A stretch of 64,000 nucleotides of DNA from Nitrosomonas sp. Its GTDB lineage: Bacteria; Pseudomonadota; Gammaproteobacteria; Burkholderiales; Nitrosomonadaceae. Positions 9,628 through 21,046 of the stretch are shown in pieces. The notes beneath the pieces are model-generated. The model saw only the letters and a list, made by a program, of their open reading frames with translations, made no database searches and was not told the origin of the DNA. The DNA lies in contig JAMXAG010000006.1 in NCBI GenBank assembly GCA_024281675.1, forward strand, positions 62,001 through 126,000. The letters are read 5' to 3'. The number at the start of each line of letters is the position of its first letter. Position 1 is the first letter of the stretch. The position numbers and the translations under genes were made by a program.

Positions 9628-10542
9628 CTATCCCCTTGGATGATGTACTGCATGGATTTGTTTTAATCTTTCACGCGCGATGTGTGTATAAATTTGTGTC
9701 GTTGATATATCAGCATGTCCGAGTAACAGCTGTACGACACGCAAATCCGCTCCATGGTTAAGCAAATGTGTGGCAAATGCATGTCGTAACGTATGTGGAG
9801 AAAGTTGCTTAGTAACACCGACTAACAATGCATAGCGCCTGATTAAATACCAAAATGCTTGGCGAGTCATTGCAGCACCACGCATCGTTACAAAAATGGT
9901 ATCGGTTACCATGTCATCTAAAAGCTCCGGGCGAGCCTCTTTAGTGTAGCGTTTAAGCCAATCCAGCGATTCCTCACCCAAAGGCGAAAGACGCTCCTTT
10001 CGCCCCTTACCCATTACCCTGAGGACTCCAGCATCCATACTCACTTGCGAATACTTCAAATTGATTAGCTCAGAAACACGTAAGCCTGTTGCATAAAGCA
10101 CTTCTAGCATTGCTCTATCTCTCAATCCAAGTGGTTGCTTTACATCAGGCATACTAAGTAACTTCTCAACCTCTTCTTCAGTAAGGCTCTCTGGCAAACT
10201 ACGTACAAGCTTAGGTGTTTCAATGTTAAGGCTTGGATCTGACGCAATTCTTCCTTGACGCAACAAAAAACGATAAAAACGTTTTAGACTGGAAAGTTCC
10301 CGGCTAGTGGTGCTGGCTTTGATTCGAGCAGATACACGCGAAGCAAGGAATTCAAGCAAGTCGGAATGTGTGGCCCCAGTCAATACTTGAGTGTTATTCT
10401 GATTCCGTGTTCTTAGCCAATGGCTAAAAAGTCGCAAATCGTTTCGATAACTATCTAACGTGTTACGTGACAACCCATCCTCGAGCCACAAAGAATCAGA
10501 AAACTCGTCCAATAAGCTCGCGTCTAGATCAAGTACTTTCAT
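9628..10542 (-). CDS. xerD: site-specific tyrosine recombinase XerD
   Basis: 304 residues. N-terminal SAM-like DNA-binding domain (about 10-100) and catalytic domain with the full tyrosine-recombinase set: Arg in ATGLRVSELINL, Lys in GKGRKERLSPLG, HTLRHAFATHLL, LGHADISTTQIYTH with the nucleophilic Tyr. With XerC it resolves chromosome dimers at dif. I chose the ATG at 10542 (MKVLDLD) because it begins the conserved fold; it overlaps the 3' end of ogt by 14 bases, indicating cotranscription. Confidence 0.92.
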   Translation of the reverse strand: MKVLDLDASLLDEFSDSLWLEDGLSRNTLDSYRNDLRLFSHWLRTRNQNNTQVLTGATHSDLLEFLASRVSARIKASTTSRELSSLKRFYRFLLRQGRIASDPSLNIETPKLVRSLPESLTEEEVEKLLSMPDVKQPLGLRDRAMLEVLYATGLRVSELINLKYSQVSMDAGVLRVMGKGRKERLSPLGEESLDWLKRYTKEARPELLDDMVTDTIFVTMRGAAMTRQAFWYLIRRYALLVGVTKQLSPHTLRHAFATHLLNHGADLRVVQLLLGHADISTTQIYTHIARERLKQIHAVHHPRG

Positions 10543-11008
10543 GTTGCAATAACCACCTTTTAATTTCAAGAGGATTGCCATCACTTGCGTTCATAAAACC
10601 ACCTAAACCACCATTTTTAGCTATAACACGATGACAAGGTATGATAATCGGTAGGCGATTTGCTCCACAGGCTCGCCCAACCGCTCTGGGTGCTGAATGC
10701 AGTTGTTTCGCTATTTCAGCGTAGCTTGTTGTTTCACCGGTCGGAATACCCTGGATCGCTTCCCACACGCGACGTTGATGAGTCGTCCCACCAATATGTA
10801 AATTCAAATCGAACAAAAAATGCGGCTCAGTTAAATACGCTTTCAACTGATTACAGACTTCTTTGGCTAGATGATTCGTGGGTGACAGAAGTTGAGTATC
10901 CAGAGGTAGATACTCAATATCTGTCAACCAGTCTTCTTCAATAAGAATCCCCAGAACTGCAAAAGGAGTAAGTAACTTAGCTTGGTAAAGTTTCACTAAA
11001 TCAGCCAT
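10529..11008 (-). CDS. ogt: methylated-DNA-[protein]-cysteine S-methyltransferase
   Basis: 159 residues. Suicide DNA-repair protein that moves the alkyl group from O6-alkylguanine to its own Cys. The active-site motif IIPCHRVIAKNGGLGGF is intact and preceded by the helix-turn-helix region (PTGETTSYAEIAKQL, AVGRACGANRLP). There is no AraC-like Ada domain, hence Ogt rather than Ada. It is the first gene of a two-gene overlap with xerD. Confidence 0.93.
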   Translation of the reverse strand: MADLVKLYQAKLLTPFAVLGILIEEDWLTDIEYLPLDTQLLSPTNHLAKEVCNQLKAYLTEPHFLFDLNLHIGGTTHQRRVWEAIQGIPTGETTSYAEIAKQLHSAPRAVGRACGANRLPIIIPCHRVIAKNGGLGGFMNASDGNPLEIKRWLLQHEST

Positions 11009-11195
11009 GTATTTTTATAATTGAAACCTAGCAAATCAAATTCAATCATTAAAATACGTTTAAATTTATCTGCAAATAATTCTTAAACATGTCCAATTAG
11101 ACCAGAAAAACAGATCCAAGTTTCTACATATCTGATTTGATTTTATCGCTAACTTGCACAGAATCTAAAAATTTAAGGTATAACCTATATGTCCC

Positions 11196-13106
11196 TCAAG
11201 ACTTAAGTAGCAATAATTCATTCAGTCTCTTCACGAAAGCTACTGGGTCTTCCAATTGCCCACCTTCTGCCAATAACGCCTGATCAAATAATAAATGGCT
11301 CCAATCAGTAAAATTCTCTTCTTCCGATTTCAAACGTTGGATCATAGGATGGTGCGGATTAATCTCGAGTATAGGCTTTGCATGTTGGATTTTTTGCCCT
11401 GCCGATTTCAACAATCTTTCAAGATTTCCCCCCATATCATAGGTATCGGCTACCAGGCAGGCTGGCGACTCGGTCAAACGAAAAGTCACACGTACATCTT
11501 TGACTTGTTCGCTCAACGTGGTTTTCATTTTTTCGATCAATTCTTGATAAACATCCGCCTCTTTCTTTTGTTCCTCTTTTTCAGCATCGTCTTCTAAGTT
11601 ACCTAAATCTAACCCACCTTTTGCAACCGATTGCAAAGACTTTCCTTCAAATTCGCTTAGGTTAGTCACCAGCCACTCATCAATACGATCAGATAACAAT
11701 AAAACCTCTATATTTTTTTTGCGGAACACTTCTAGATGAGGACTACTTCTTGCTGCTTTTAGGCTATCTGCAGTTACATAATAGATTTTTTCTTGCCCAT
11801 CTTTCATACGCTGAATATAAGTATTCAATGCTATACTCGGCTCGTCTGAATCACTCTGTGTGGTAACAAATCGTAGTAGCTTTGCGATTCGATCACGGTT
11901 AGCAAAATCCTCGCCCACACCTTCTTTGAGAACCTGACCAAATTCACGATAGAATGTTTTAAATTTCTGATTTTCCGCGTCATCCTCGTTGTTTGCTAAA
12001 TCTTCAATCAAACCTAATACTTTTTTTACCACCCCGGCACGAATAGAATCGATATCCTTTGATTCTTGTAGTATTTCACGCGAAACATTTAACGGTAAGT
12101 CATTCGAATCAATTACACCACGAATGAAGCGCAAATAATTCGGCAACAGTTTCTCGGCATCATCCATAATAAATACGCGTTGCACATACAATTTAACGCC
12201 GCGGCGATGATCACGATCAAATAAATCAAAAGGCGCACGTGAAGGAATATAAAGCAATTGAGTATATTCTTGCTTACCTTCAACCTTAGCATGCAAATAG
12301 GCTAATGGCGACTCAAAATCATGTGCCACATGCTTATAGAATTCCTGATATTGTTCGTCAGTAATATCATTTTTAGAGCGTGCCCATAATGCACTCGCTT
12401 GATTAATCGTTTCATCTTCATCGATTATCTGGTTTTTCTTATCTTCGTGAGACCACTCTTCTTTCTTCATCACGATCGGCAATGTAATGTGATCGGAATA
12501 CTTTCGAATGATGTTGCGCAGTCGCATTCCATTGAGAAATTCATCCTCATCTTCACGCAAATGCAAAGTTATCTCAGTACCACGAGTAGGCTTTTCGATT
12601 GCTTCTAATGTGTAATCACCTTCACCTGCCGATTCCCATCGCACTCCTTGTTCTGCTGTTAAACCAGCTCGTCGTGTATTCAACGTGACTTTATTCGCAA
12701 TAATGAATGCTGAATAGAAACCAACACCAAATTGCCCGATCAAGTGCGCATCTTTAGCTTGATCTCCTGTCAAAGAATCGAAAAATTCTCGGGTACCTGA
12801 CTTGGCGATCGTTCCAATATGATCAATAACCTCCTGCCGTGACATACCAATACCATTGTCAGCAATCGTAATGGTCCTAGCTTCACTATCATAGCTTATG
12901 CGTATTTTTAATTCTGAATCAGATTCATACAACGAAGCATTGATCAAACCTTCGAAGCGCAACTTATCTGCAGCATCTGAGGCATTTGAAATTAATTCAC
13001 GCATAACGATTTCCTTATTACTATATAAGGAGTGAATCATCAGCTTGAGTAATTGTTTTGCTTCTGTTTGAAAATTTAAATGTTCTTTGAATGTTTCGGC
13101 TTCCAC
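11196..13106 (-). CDS. htpG: molecular chaperone HtpG (Hsp90)
   Basis: 636 residues, full length. N-terminal GHKL ATPase domain with [29 protein letters not shown] and [11 protein letters not shown]. The middle domain contains the conserved [10 protein letters not shown] and a C-terminal dimerisation domain follows. Cytosolic chaperone that remodels late folding intermediates. A Shine-Dalgarno (AGGAG) precedes ATG 13106. It appears to be a single-gene unit with its own promoter. Confidence 0.97.
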   Translation of the reverse strand: MEAETFKEHLNFQTEAKQLLKLMIHSLYSNKEIVMRELISNASDAADKLRFEGLINASLYESDSELKIRISYDSEARTITIADNGIGMSRQEVIDHIGTIAKSGTREFFDSLTGDQAKDAHLIGQFGVGFYSAFIIANKVTLNTRRAGLTAEQGVRWESAGEGDYTLEAIEKPTRGTEITLHLREDEDEFLNGMRLRNIIRKYSDHITLPIVMKKEEWSHEDKKNQIIDEDETINQASALWARSKNDITDEQYQEFYKHVAHDFESPLAYLHAKVEGKQEYTQLLYIPSRAPFDLFDRDHRRGVKLYVQRVFIMDDAEKLLPNYLRFIRGVIDSNDLPLNVSREILQESKDIDSIRAGVVKKVLGLIEDLANNEDDAENQKFKTFYREFGQVLKEGVGEDFANRDRIAKLLRFVTTQSDSDEPSIALNTYIQRMKDGQEKIYYVTADSLKAARSSPHLEVFRKKNIEVLLLSDRIDEWLVTNLSEFEGKSLQSVAKGGLDLGNLEDDAEKEEQKKEADVYQELIEKMKTTLSEQVKDVRVTFRLTESPACLVADTYDMGGNLERLLKSAGQKIQHAKPILEINPHHPMIQRLKSEEENFTDWSHLLFDQALLAEGGQLEDPVAFVKRLNELLLLKS

Positions 13107-13138
13107 ATTAATCTCCTGATAAACTTAGTTTCTTTCAC

Positions 13139-13166
13139 AATATAGCGTCAAGAACCAAAAATTCAA
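13139..13166 (-). promoter_or_regulatory. candidate sigma-70 promoter of htpG
   Basis: On the minus strand TTGAAT (13166-13161) and TATATT (13144-13139) are separated by 16 bases, and the -10 lies about 30 bases before the htpG start. No clear heat-shock (sigma-32) CCCCAT element is seen. Prediction by eye only. Confidence 0.4.
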
Positions 13167-13362
13167 GTCAACACCGAGAATTCTTGCCATAATCTTCTAA
13201 AATACAAGAGGAGATTGTGAGGAAAAAAGGAAGAAATACAAAATACTCTAATGAGTATCATTGATACTATTACATAAAGTCTAAAATGAAGAACAGCCGA
13301 TAAGGTACTTTAGCAAATAATTACTACCTCAGTAGAATAATTTGTACCGCACCGCGTAACAG

Positions 13363-14808
13363 CTACATAGAATTTTGTATGGCATATAAGCTAATTCCCA
13401 TCAATGCCTGAGGAAAAATGCCCAGAATCAAAATTGCTAATCCATTAGCGCTCAACAAAATTTTCACATCATTATTTGGCAAAATAGGTTCATTGGTTTC
13501 AGGCTCATCAAAATACATGAACTTGATGATCCGTAAATAGTAAAAAGCGCCAATTAGTGAAAATAACACTGCCACAACAGCCAACCAAACAAAACCAGCA
13601 TTAACCACCGCTTGCAACACCGCTAATTTCGCATAAAAACCAATCATTGGCGGAATACCTGCTAGGGAAAACATCAACAATAAGGTTATAAAAGCATACC
13701 ACGCATTTCTTTTACTCAATCCTTTAAAGTCACTTATATTTTCGGCTTCAAAACCGTTCCGACACAACAACATGATCATTGCAAAAGTACCCAGAGTCAT
13801 TAACACATAAGCAATGATATAAAACAACGCTGAGCTGTAACCATTGGCATCCGCGCTAATGAATCCTAACAATAAAAAACCCATATGAGAAATCGTTGAA
13901 TATGCCAACATGCGTTTTATATTGGACTGCGCGATAGCTGCAATATTCCCTATTGCCATTGACATAACTGCCAGGATCACCAACATGCCCTGCCAATCAG
14001 ATGCCATCGGTTCCAATCCTTCAATCAGAAGGCGCATTACAAACCCAAATGCAGCAAATTTCGGAGCAGAACCGATAAACAGGGTGACTGCGGTTGGAGC
14101 ACCTTGGTAAACATCCGGAGCCCACATATGAAATGGTGCCGCACTTAATTTAAAGCTGATTCCTGCAACAATAAATACTAACCCTACTACCAAGACTTCT
14201 TTAGCATTCACTCCGTTTTGAATTGCCTTTGCTACTTCGGTTACTTGTAATGAGCCTGTTGCACCATATATCATTGACATTCCGTATAACAGAAATCCCG
14301 AAGCCAAAGCACCTAACACAAAAAATTTCATGGCCGCTTCAGTTGAAATAACCGAATCACGCCTTAGAGCAACCAATGCATACAAAGATAGCGAAAGAAT
14401 CTCTAAACCTAGGTAGAGTGTCAGAAAATGACTGGCCGATATCATAACCATCATTCCCAATGTCGCAAACAAGATCAAGCTAAAAAATTCACCACGCAAC
14501 ATACCGCGATCAGTAATATAAGTGTGAGAATAAATTAACACTGCCGATACCGTTCCATAGGTCATCAGTTTCAGAGTATCCGCTAATGTGTCATCCACAA
14601 ACATGCCCGAAAAGGTCAGTACTACTTCGTTTGAAAACGAACTAAACGTCAGCACTGCACAACCCAATAAAGTAGCCTGCGTCAGTAAATAGGTAACATA
14701 GCGCCTATTCTGACCCACGGTCAAGTCCGCCAACATCACCACACACACCATAATCAACATAAATATTTCAGATGATGCCGGTGCAAAATCGGGTGGCATA
14801 AAACTCAT
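13363..14808 (-). CDS. nuoN: NADH-quinone oxidoreductase subunit N
   Basis: 481 residues, about 14 helices; antiporter-like membrane subunit of complex I. The family motif [13 protein letters not shown] and a discontinuous-helix region ([21 protein letters not shown]) are visible. Last gene of the nuoA-N operon, 46 bp after nuoM. I found no convincing terminator in the 256 bp that follow before htpG. Confidence 0.96.
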   Translation of the reverse strand: MSFMPPDFAPASSEIFMLIMVCVVMLADLTVGQNRRYVTYLLTQATLLGCAVLTFSSFSNEVVLTFSGMFVDDTLADTLKLMTYGTVSAVLIYSHTYITDRGMLRGEFFSLILFATLGMMVMISASHFLTLYLGLEILSLSLYALVALRRDSVISTEAAMKFFVLGALASGFLLYGMSMIYGATGSLQVTEVAKAIQNGVNAKEVLVVGLVFIVAGISFKLSAAPFHMWAPDVYQGAPTAVTLFIGSAPKFAAFGFVMRLLIEGLEPMASDWQGMLVILAVMSMAIGNIAAIAQSNIKRMLAYSTISHMGFLLLGFISADANGYSSALFYIIAYVLMTLGTFAMIMLLCRNGFEAENISDFKGLSKRNAWYAFITLLLMFSLAGIPPMIGFYAKLAVLQAVVNAGFVWLAVVAVLFSLIGAFYYLRIIKFMYFDEPETNEPILPNNDVKILLSANGLAILILGIFPQALMGISLYAIQNSM

Positions 14809-14854
14809 TCGTTCAAATCCTTTAATCGGAAAAATATCATTAACTCAACATTCA

Positions 14855-16339
14855 TCATAACTTGCTACTGTTGACATGAACTAACAACTGGTCAACAGTT
14901 GCGTGCATTACTTCTGTCAATGGGAATGGATACACACCAAACCACAGTACCAATATAGCTAAAATCGCTAACAACACAAACTCTCGTTTGGAAATATCTT
15001 GCAATTCTTCGACAGCACTATTAGCCACTTGACCAAATATCACTCTTTTGTACATCCAGAGGGTATAAGCTGCCCCCAAAATTAAGGTCAGTGCAGCAAA
15101 AAATGCATACCAAAAACTAATTTTCATGGTACTCATAATCACCATAAATTCACCGACAAAACCACTGGTTCCTGGCAATCCTGCATTAGCCATCGCAAAT
15201 AGCATAAAAAAAGCTGCAAAAATCGGCATTTTATTAACTACACCCCCATAATCTGCAATTTGCCGTGAATGCATACGATCGTACAACACGCCCACACAAA
15301 GAAACATGGCGCCAGAAATGAAGCCATGAGAAATCATCTGAACCATTGCACCTTCAACGCCATACGCATCAAACAGAAAAAAGCCCAAAGTGACAAACCC
15401 CATATGCGCAACCGAAGAATACGCAATCAGTTTCTTCATGTCCGCTTGCATAAGCGCGATCAAACCAATATAAACCACCGCAATAAGCGATAGCACAATC
15501 ATCATATCCGCTAAATAATGACTGGCATCAGGTGCAATTGGCAAGGAAAATCTAAGAAAACCGTATCCACCCAATTTCAAAAGAATCGCGGCCAATACCA
15601 CTGAACCACCCGTTGGTGCCTCAACATGCGCATCGGGTAGCCAAGTATGAACTGGCCACATGGGAACTTTGACTGCAAAGGCCAGCAGAAAAGCAATAAA
15701 AATTAAAATCTGTGGCGTCAAGGGTATGGCTAATTGATGATAGTCTTGTATGGAAAAGCTTCCTCCAGATGTTTTGTATAGATAAATAAATGCAACCAAC
15801 ATCAACAAAGAACCGAGTAAGGTATACAGAAAAAATTTAATGGCTGCATACACTCGATTTGGACCACCCCAAATTCCAATAATTAAAAACATTGGAATCA
15901 ACGAAGCTTCCCAAAACACATAAAATAGCATGGCATCAAGCGATGAAAACACACCATTCACAATACCTGACATCACCAAAAATGCCCCCATGTACTGCGA
16001 TACTCGTTCCTTAATGACTTCCCATCCGGCAATCACAACAAGTGGGGTAATCAAACAATTGAGCAGAATCAACGGCATTGATATACCGTCGACACCAATA
16101 TGGTAATTTACATTAAACCGCTCAAACCACACATAATTTTCGACAAATTGCATGGCCGTTGAAGCCACGTTGAATTGGGTATAAAGCGGCAAAGCAACCA
16201 TAAAACCAAGAATGGATCCCGCCAATGCAATATAGCGAGCGAGTTGTGCATTCCTGTCATGCCCTGTTGCGAATACAGCTACACCAAACAGGATAGGCAA
16301 CCAGATAATCAAACTTAGCAATGGAAAGTCAAACGACAT
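14855..16339 (-). CDS. nuoM: NADH-quinone oxidoreductase subunit M
   Basis: 494 residues, proton-translocating antiporter-like subunit. Signatures seen: FYVFWEASLIPMFLIIGIWG with the conserved Glu, and FAVKVPMWPVHTWLPDAHVE with Lys and His of the half-channel. Standard length. Lies between nuoL and nuoN with short gaps (104 and 46 bp). Confidence 0.97.
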   Translation of the reverse strand: MSFDFPLLSLIIWLPILFGVAVFATGHDRNAQLARYIALAGSILGFMVALPLYTQFNVASTAMQFVENYVWFERFNVNYHIGVDGISMPLILLNCLITPLVVIAGWEVIKERVSQYMGAFLVMSGIVNGVFSSLDAMLFYVFWEASLIPMFLIIGIWGGPNRVYAAIKFFLYTLLGSLLMLVAFIYLYKTSGGSFSIQDYHQLAIPLTPQILIFIAFLLAFAVKVPMWPVHTWLPDAHVEAPTGGSVVLAAILLKLGGYGFLRFSLPIAPDASHYLADMMIVLSLIAVVYIGLIALMQADMKKLIAYSSVAHMGFVTLGFFLFDAYGVEGAMVQMISHGFISGAMFLCVGVLYDRMHSRQIADYGGVVNKMPIFAAFFMLFAMANAGLPGTSGFVGEFMVIMSTMKISFWYAFFAALTLILGAAYTLWMYKRVIFGQVANSAVEELQDISKREFVLLAILAILVLWFGVYPFPLTEVMHATVDQLLVHVNSSKL

Positions 16340-16443
16340 ACTTATTCCGTTTATTTATTAGTTCTTATGAATTTCAAACGTAATTGATGAAAATTTGTTT
16401 TGAGGCAAACTTTAAATCATTCTAAAAATTGCCTATCGCACTC

Positions 16444-18384
16444 TTATTTCAACCATAACGTTAAAATAACAAATATCCCAACAATCATTGTAAAAGCGTA
16501 ATGATAAATATAACCGGTTTGAAACCGACGTACCATCGAAGCCGTAAATGCAACGATGCGTGCAGCTCCATTTACAAAAAAGCCATCGATTAATTTGATA
16601 TCACCGTACTTCCATAATGTATTACCTAACGTACGAGTTCCTCCGGCAAAAAGCCACGAATACAGTTCGTCGATATAATATTTACGGTCTAGCAATTGAT
16701 ATAAAGGGTATAGCATATATTTGATTTTTTCCGGTATTTCTGTTCTCGCGCTATATAAAAACCATGCCGTAAAGATACCTGCAACAGACAACCAGAATGG
16801 TGCTGTTGACAGAGCATGTATCATCATGCCGCCAATACCGGTAAATTCTACGCGTAGCTTTTCGATCGCATCATGTGCAGATGCAATATAAATCGCATTG
16901 GCAAAATAATCACCAAAGACAATTGAACCGATAAACCAACCAGATATGACAGTGGGTATGGCTAAAACAACCAAAGGCAGAGTTACAACCCAAGGCGATT
17001 CGTGCAAATGTTCTTTGGTATGAGAATCCATGCGCGGTTGACCGTGGAAAGTCATAAAAATCAGACGAAATGTATATAGTGCAGTCACAAATACAGTCGT
17101 CAAGACACAAAAATAAGCAAATTCAGCCCCAGGAATATTAGCGAAGTGCACGGCTTCAATAATCGCATCTTTAGAGAAAAAACCAGAAAAACCAGGCACA
17201 CCGGAACTTGCTAACGCAGCAATAAACATAGTCCAATAGGTAATAGGCATATATTGCTTAAGCCCGCCCATCTTTTGCATATTTTGTTCATGATGCATGG
17301 CAATAATCACTGAGCCAGCTCCTAAAAACAATACTGCTTTGAAAAAAGCATGGGTCATTAAGTGAAAAACTGCAGCCGAATACGCGGAAGCGCCCAATGC
17401 AACTGTCATATAGCCCAGTTGTGACAAAGTGGAATACGCGACAACGCGTTTGATGTCTGTTTGCACCACAGCAATCAAAGCCATGAATAAGGTAGTTATA
17501 CCTCCTATGACCAATATTACGGATAAGGCCGTGTCAGATAATTCGAATAATGGCGACATACGGGCAACCATAAAGATTCCTGCAGTAACCATCGTAGCTG
17601 CATGAATCAATGCCGAAATTGGGGTAGGACCTTCCATCGAATCGGGCAACCATACATGCAATGGAAATTGTGCTGACTTACCCATGGCGCCAATAAATAA
17701 CAGGATGCAAATGACTGTAATAACAAGCCACTCAACACCTGGAATGAGTTCGATTTTTTTATCCGTAATATCTGATGCATGTTCAAAAACAAATCTATAG
17801 TCCAACGATTCAAAATGAAACAGAATCAATGCAATGCCTAACAGAAAACCGAAATCACCGACACGATTGACTAGAAATGCTTTCATATTGGCATAAATAG
17901 CCGTAGGTCGCGTGTACCAAAAGCCAATCAACAAATAAGACACTAATCCTACTGCTTCCCAGCCAAAAAATAACTGCAGGAAGTTGTTGGACATTACCAA
18001 CATCATCATAGAAAAAGTGAATAGCGAAATATAACTAAAGAAACGTTGATAACCGGGATCATTATGCATATACCCGATGGTATAAACATGCACCATCAGC
18101 GAAACCAAACTGACAACAATCATCATCAATGCAGACAATTGATCAATTAAAAAACCCACTTCAAAACGCGTATCCCCTGAAACTAGCCAAGTATAGACAG
18201 TACCGTTAAAAACATTACCTTTCAGTACATCAAAGAAAATAACAATGGATGCGAGCAACGAAACGGAAACCAAAGCAATTGTTATGCGGTGACTCCACAC
18301 ACGACCAATGCGCCTACCAAATAGGCCTGCGATTATTGCTCCCAATAAAGGTGCTAATGGCACCAACAAATAGAGTGATTGCAT
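16444..18384 (-). CDS. nuoL: NADH-quinone oxidoreductase subunit L
   Basis: 646 residues. Largest proton-pumping membrane subunit, with the lateral helix at the C terminus. FFGWEAVGLVSYLLIGFW and GAMGKSAQFPLHVWLPDSMEGPTP segments carry the conserved Glu and Lys of the family. It is followed by nuoM and preceded 52 bp upstream by nuoK. Confidence 0.97.
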   Translation of the reverse strand: MQSLYLLVPLAPLLGAIIAGLFGRRIGRVWSHRITIALVSVSLLASIVIFFDVLKGNVFNGTVYTWLVSGDTRFEVGFLIDQLSALMMIVVSLVSLMVHVYTIGYMHNDPGYQRFFSYISLFTFSMMMLVMSNNFLQLFFGWEAVGLVSYLLIGFWYTRPTAIYANMKAFLVNRVGDFGFLLGIALILFHFESLDYRFVFEHASDITDKKIELIPGVEWLVITVICILLFIGAMGKSAQFPLHVWLPDSMEGPTPISALIHAATMVTAGIFMVARMSPLFELSDTALSVILVIGGITTLFMALIAVVQTDIKRVVAYSTLSQLGYMTVALGASAYSAAVFHLMTHAFFKAVLFLGAGSVIIAMHHEQNMQKMGGLKQYMPITYWTMFIAALASSGVPGFSGFFSKDAIIEAVHFANIPGAEFAYFCVLTTVFVTALYTFRLIFMTFHGQPRMDSHTKEHLHESPWVVTLPLVVLAIPTVISGWFIGSIVFGDYFANAIYIASAHDAIEKLRVEFTGIGGMMIHALSTAPFWLSVAGIFTAWFLYSARTEIPEKIKYMLYPLYQLLDRKYYIDELYSWLFAGGTRTLGNTLWKYGDIKLIDGFFVNGAARIVAFTASMVRRFQTGYIYHYAFTMIVGIFVILTLWLK

Positions 18385-18436
18385 ATCAGATGAATTATTC
18401 AGATTTTTCTTCGACTTTGAAACACATAAAAAAGCA

Positions 18437-18742
18437 TTAACCTTTCAGTTTATCCAGATCATCTACATTAATAGTCCGTTGATTGCGAAACAATACGACA
18501 AGTATCGCTAGGCCAATAGCTGATTCCGCTGCTGCTACAGTAAGGATGAAAAATACAAAAATCTGCCCTGAAATATCCTGCAAGTAATGAGAAAACGCCA
18601 CAAAGTTCATATTGACTGCCAACAACATCAATTCGATTGACATCAATATGATAATGACGTTTTTTCGATTTAGAAAAATGCCAACAATACCAATTGAAAA
18701 CAAAATTGCGCCGAGTACTAAATAATGTGATAACGATATCAC
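18437..18742 (-). CDS. nuoK: NADH-quinone oxidoreductase subunit K
   Basis: 101 residues, three helices. Conserved acidic residues in [10 protein letters not shown] and the later [12 protein letters not shown] are present. Membrane-arm subunit that links the quinone site to proton movement. Usual length. Confidence 0.96.
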   Translation of the reverse strand: MISLSHYLVLGAILFSIGIVGIFLNRKNVIIILMSIELMLLAVNMNFVAFSHYLQDISGQIFVFFILTVAAAESAIGLAILVVLFRNQRTINVDDLDKLKG

Positions 18743-18793
18743 GTTAACTTCCTTTTTCGTAAAAACACTTAAGCTTAGATGACTTTAATCTTA

Positions 18794-19402
18794 TTATTGA
18801 TTCTTTTTTTCTGCTGGTATTGATACGATACGCAAGCGATCTTTCTTTTGTACACTGATTTGTTTTGCAGGATCCACAATCTTCTTATCCTCACGATGAC
18901 GCAGCGTCAATGCTATCGCAGCAACCATCGCAATCAGCAGTAACACAGCAGCCAGTTCAAATGCATAAACATACTCGGTATAGATTAAACGCCCCAATTC
19001 TTTGGTATTGCTGTAATCCGCAGCATGCGGTTTCGGCGTTGGCATTTCATCTAGCCCAAAATACTTACCCATTAATACAATCGAAATTTCACCAACCATA
19101 ACTAACGCTATCAAACCACCAAAGGGAAACCACTTCCAGAATCCTTCCCGAAGCTGATCAAGATTGATATCCAACATCATCACAACAAACAAGAACAATA
19201 CCATCACCGCACCGACATAAACCAATACTAAAGCGATGGCGAGAAACTCTGCTTCCAACAACAACCAAAGCCCTGCACATGTTATAAAAGAGAGCACCAA
19301 TAATAACGCCGAATAGACTGGATTACGAAAAGTAATAACACCCAGTGCTGAGGCAATTAGAATCGCAGAAAAAGTGTAAAAAATAATATCTTGAAAACTC
19401 AT
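18794..19402 (-). CDS. nuoJ: NADH-quinone oxidoreductase subunit J
   Basis: 202 residues, five helices. Conserved VYVGAVMVLFLFVVMML with the pi-bulge helix of NuoJ, and a hydrophilic C-terminal tail rich in Lys. Sits 18 bp after nuoI in the operon. Confidence 0.95.
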   Translation of the reverse strand: MSFQDIIFYTFSAILIASALGVITFRNPVYSALLLVLSFITCAGLWLLLEAEFLAIALVLVYVGAVMVLFLFVVMMLDINLDQLREGFWKWFPFGGLIALVMVGEISIVLMGKYFGLDEMPTPKPHAADYSNTKELGRLIYTEYVYAFELAAVLLLIAMVAAIALTLRHREDKKIVDPAKQISVQKKDRLRIVSIPAEKKNQ

Positions 19403-19420
19403 TATGTATGACTACCGTTA

Positions 19421-19909
19421 TTAGCGATAACGCGCATCTATTTGTCGATCTTTGGCAATTTGCTCTTCATAGCGATCGCCCACAGCTAACAACATTTCCT
19501 TGGTATATATAAAATCTTCTCTCTTCTCACAGTGATATTCTAGGATACGTGTCTCGACAATCGAATCTACTGGACACGATTCCTCACAAAAACCACAAAA
19601 AATACATTTGCTTAAATCAATATCGTAACGTGTCGTACGCCTTGTCCCATCTTCACGTTGCTCCGATTCTATCGTAATTGCCATTGCTGGACATACCGCT
19701 TCACATAATTTACATGCGATGCAACGTTCTTCTCCATTCGGATAGCGACGTAGTGCGTGCAATCCACGAAAACGTGGCGATTGAGGTGTTTTTTCTTCCG
19801 GGTAATGTACAGTAATCTTGGGCTTAAAAAGGTATTTACCCGTCACCGCCATTCCTTTAAGCAATTCAAACAACAAAAATGTACTAAAAAATTTCTTGAT
19901 ACGATTCAT
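19421..19909 (-). CDS. nuoI: NADH-quinone oxidoreductase subunit I
   Basis: 162 residues from the ATG at 19909 ([11 protein letters not shown]), which gives the usual length; the frame stays open upstream into nuoH sequence but that part is not NuoI. Two 4Fe-4S motifs, [12 protein letters not shown] and [12 protein letters not shown], carry clusters N6a and N6b in the peripheral arm. Confidence 0.95.
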   Translation of the reverse strand: MNRIKKFFSTFLLFELLKGMAVTGKYLFKPKITVHYPEEKTPQSPRFRGLHALRRYPNGEERCIACKLCEAVCPAMAITIESEQREDGTRRTTRYDIDLSKCIFCGFCEESCPVDSIVETRILEYHCEKREDFIYTKEMLLAVGDRYEEQIAKDRQIDARYR

Positions 19910-19923
19910 TGTATTTTCTCCAT

Positions 19924-21021
19924 TCAGAACCAGATATTTAATGGAAATACACTTCGTACCGATTCGGGTAGCTGCATAATAAGACCTAGTACCACAATCC
20001 AGATTAAAGTGATTGGAATAAAAACTTTCCAACCTAACCGCATGATTTGATCATAACGATATCTCGGAAAAGTCGCGCGAAACCAGAGAAAAAAGAATAA
20101 GATAAATGCTATTTTCAACAATAACCAGACAAAACCAGGTATCAATGTGAAAGGCATGACATCGACAGGTGGTAACCATCCCCCCAGGAACATAATAGAT
20201 GTCAACGTAGCAACCAATATCATGTTGGCGTATTCTGCCAAAAAGAATACGGTGAATGCCATACCTGAGTAATCTACATGGAAACCCGCAACAATTTCAG
20301 ACTCTCCTTCTGCCACATCGAAGGGGGCGCGGTTGGTTTCTGCAACACCCGAAATCAGATACACCAAAAACATCGGAAAAAGCGGTATCAAATACCAATT
20401 CAATAAACTACCACCTTCTTGCCCACTAACAATATCGCCTATATTCAAACTCTGCGACAGCATCAATACACATACTAGCGCAAACCCCATAGCCAGCTCA
20501 TATGATACCACTTGCGCTGCCGAACGCATTGCTCCCAAGAATGCATATTTCGAATTAGAGGCCCATCCAGCAATAATAACGCCGTATATCCCCATTGAAG
20601 TCATTGCCAGTATATAAAGCAATCCTGCGTTAATATCTGCAAGCACTAATTCTGGAGAAAATGGAATAACGGCCCAAGCTGCTAGAGCTGGCATAATTGT
20701 AAGTACCGGAGCCAAGACAAATAAGAACTTATTAGCCCCTGTCGGAATAATAATTTCTTTCATGATTGCCTTGACAGCATCGGCAATCGGCTGCCCCCAT
20801 CCTCGCAACCAAGGAATACCAAAGAAAGTCACACGATTCGGGCCGACACGAATTTGCATATATGCAATGATTTTTCTTTCTGCAAAAGTAAGATAAGCAA
20901 CACCTAGCAGTAAAGGTACAACAATGGCAAAAATAAATATCATGTTTGTTGCCAATGAAAACAGCATACTTCCCCACTGTGTTCCAAAAAACTGAACAAA
21001 ATATTGTTGAATCGTTTCCAT
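19924..21021 (-). CDS. nuoH: NADH-quinone oxidoreductase subunit H
   Basis: 365 residues from ATG at 21021 (a TTG three codons earlier is also possible). Eight-helix subunit that forms the quinone-entry chamber. Signatures: [20 protein letters not shown] and the acidic loop [20 protein letters not shown]. Short spacing to nuoG (25 bp) and nuoI (14 bp). Confidence 0.96.
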   Translation of the reverse strand: METIQQYFVQFFGTQWGSMLFSLATNMIFIFAIVVPLLLGVAYLTFAERKIIAYMQIRVGPNRVTFFGIPWLRGWGQPIADAVKAIMKEIIIPTGANKFLFVLAPVLTIMPALAAWAVIPFSPELVLADINAGLLYILAMTSMGIYGVIIAGWASNSKYAFLGAMRSAAQVVSYELAMGFALVCVLMLSQSLNIGDIVSGQEGGSLLNWYLIPLFPMFLVYLISGVAETNRAPFDVAEGESEIVAGFHVDYSGMAFTVFFLAEYANMILVATLTSIMFLGGWLPPVDVMPFTLIPGFVWLLLKIAFILFFFLWFRATFPRYRYDQIMRLGWKVFIPITLIWIVVLGLIMQLPESVRSVFPLNIWF

Positions 21022-21046
21022 TAACTGCAAACCCCGTCTATTACCA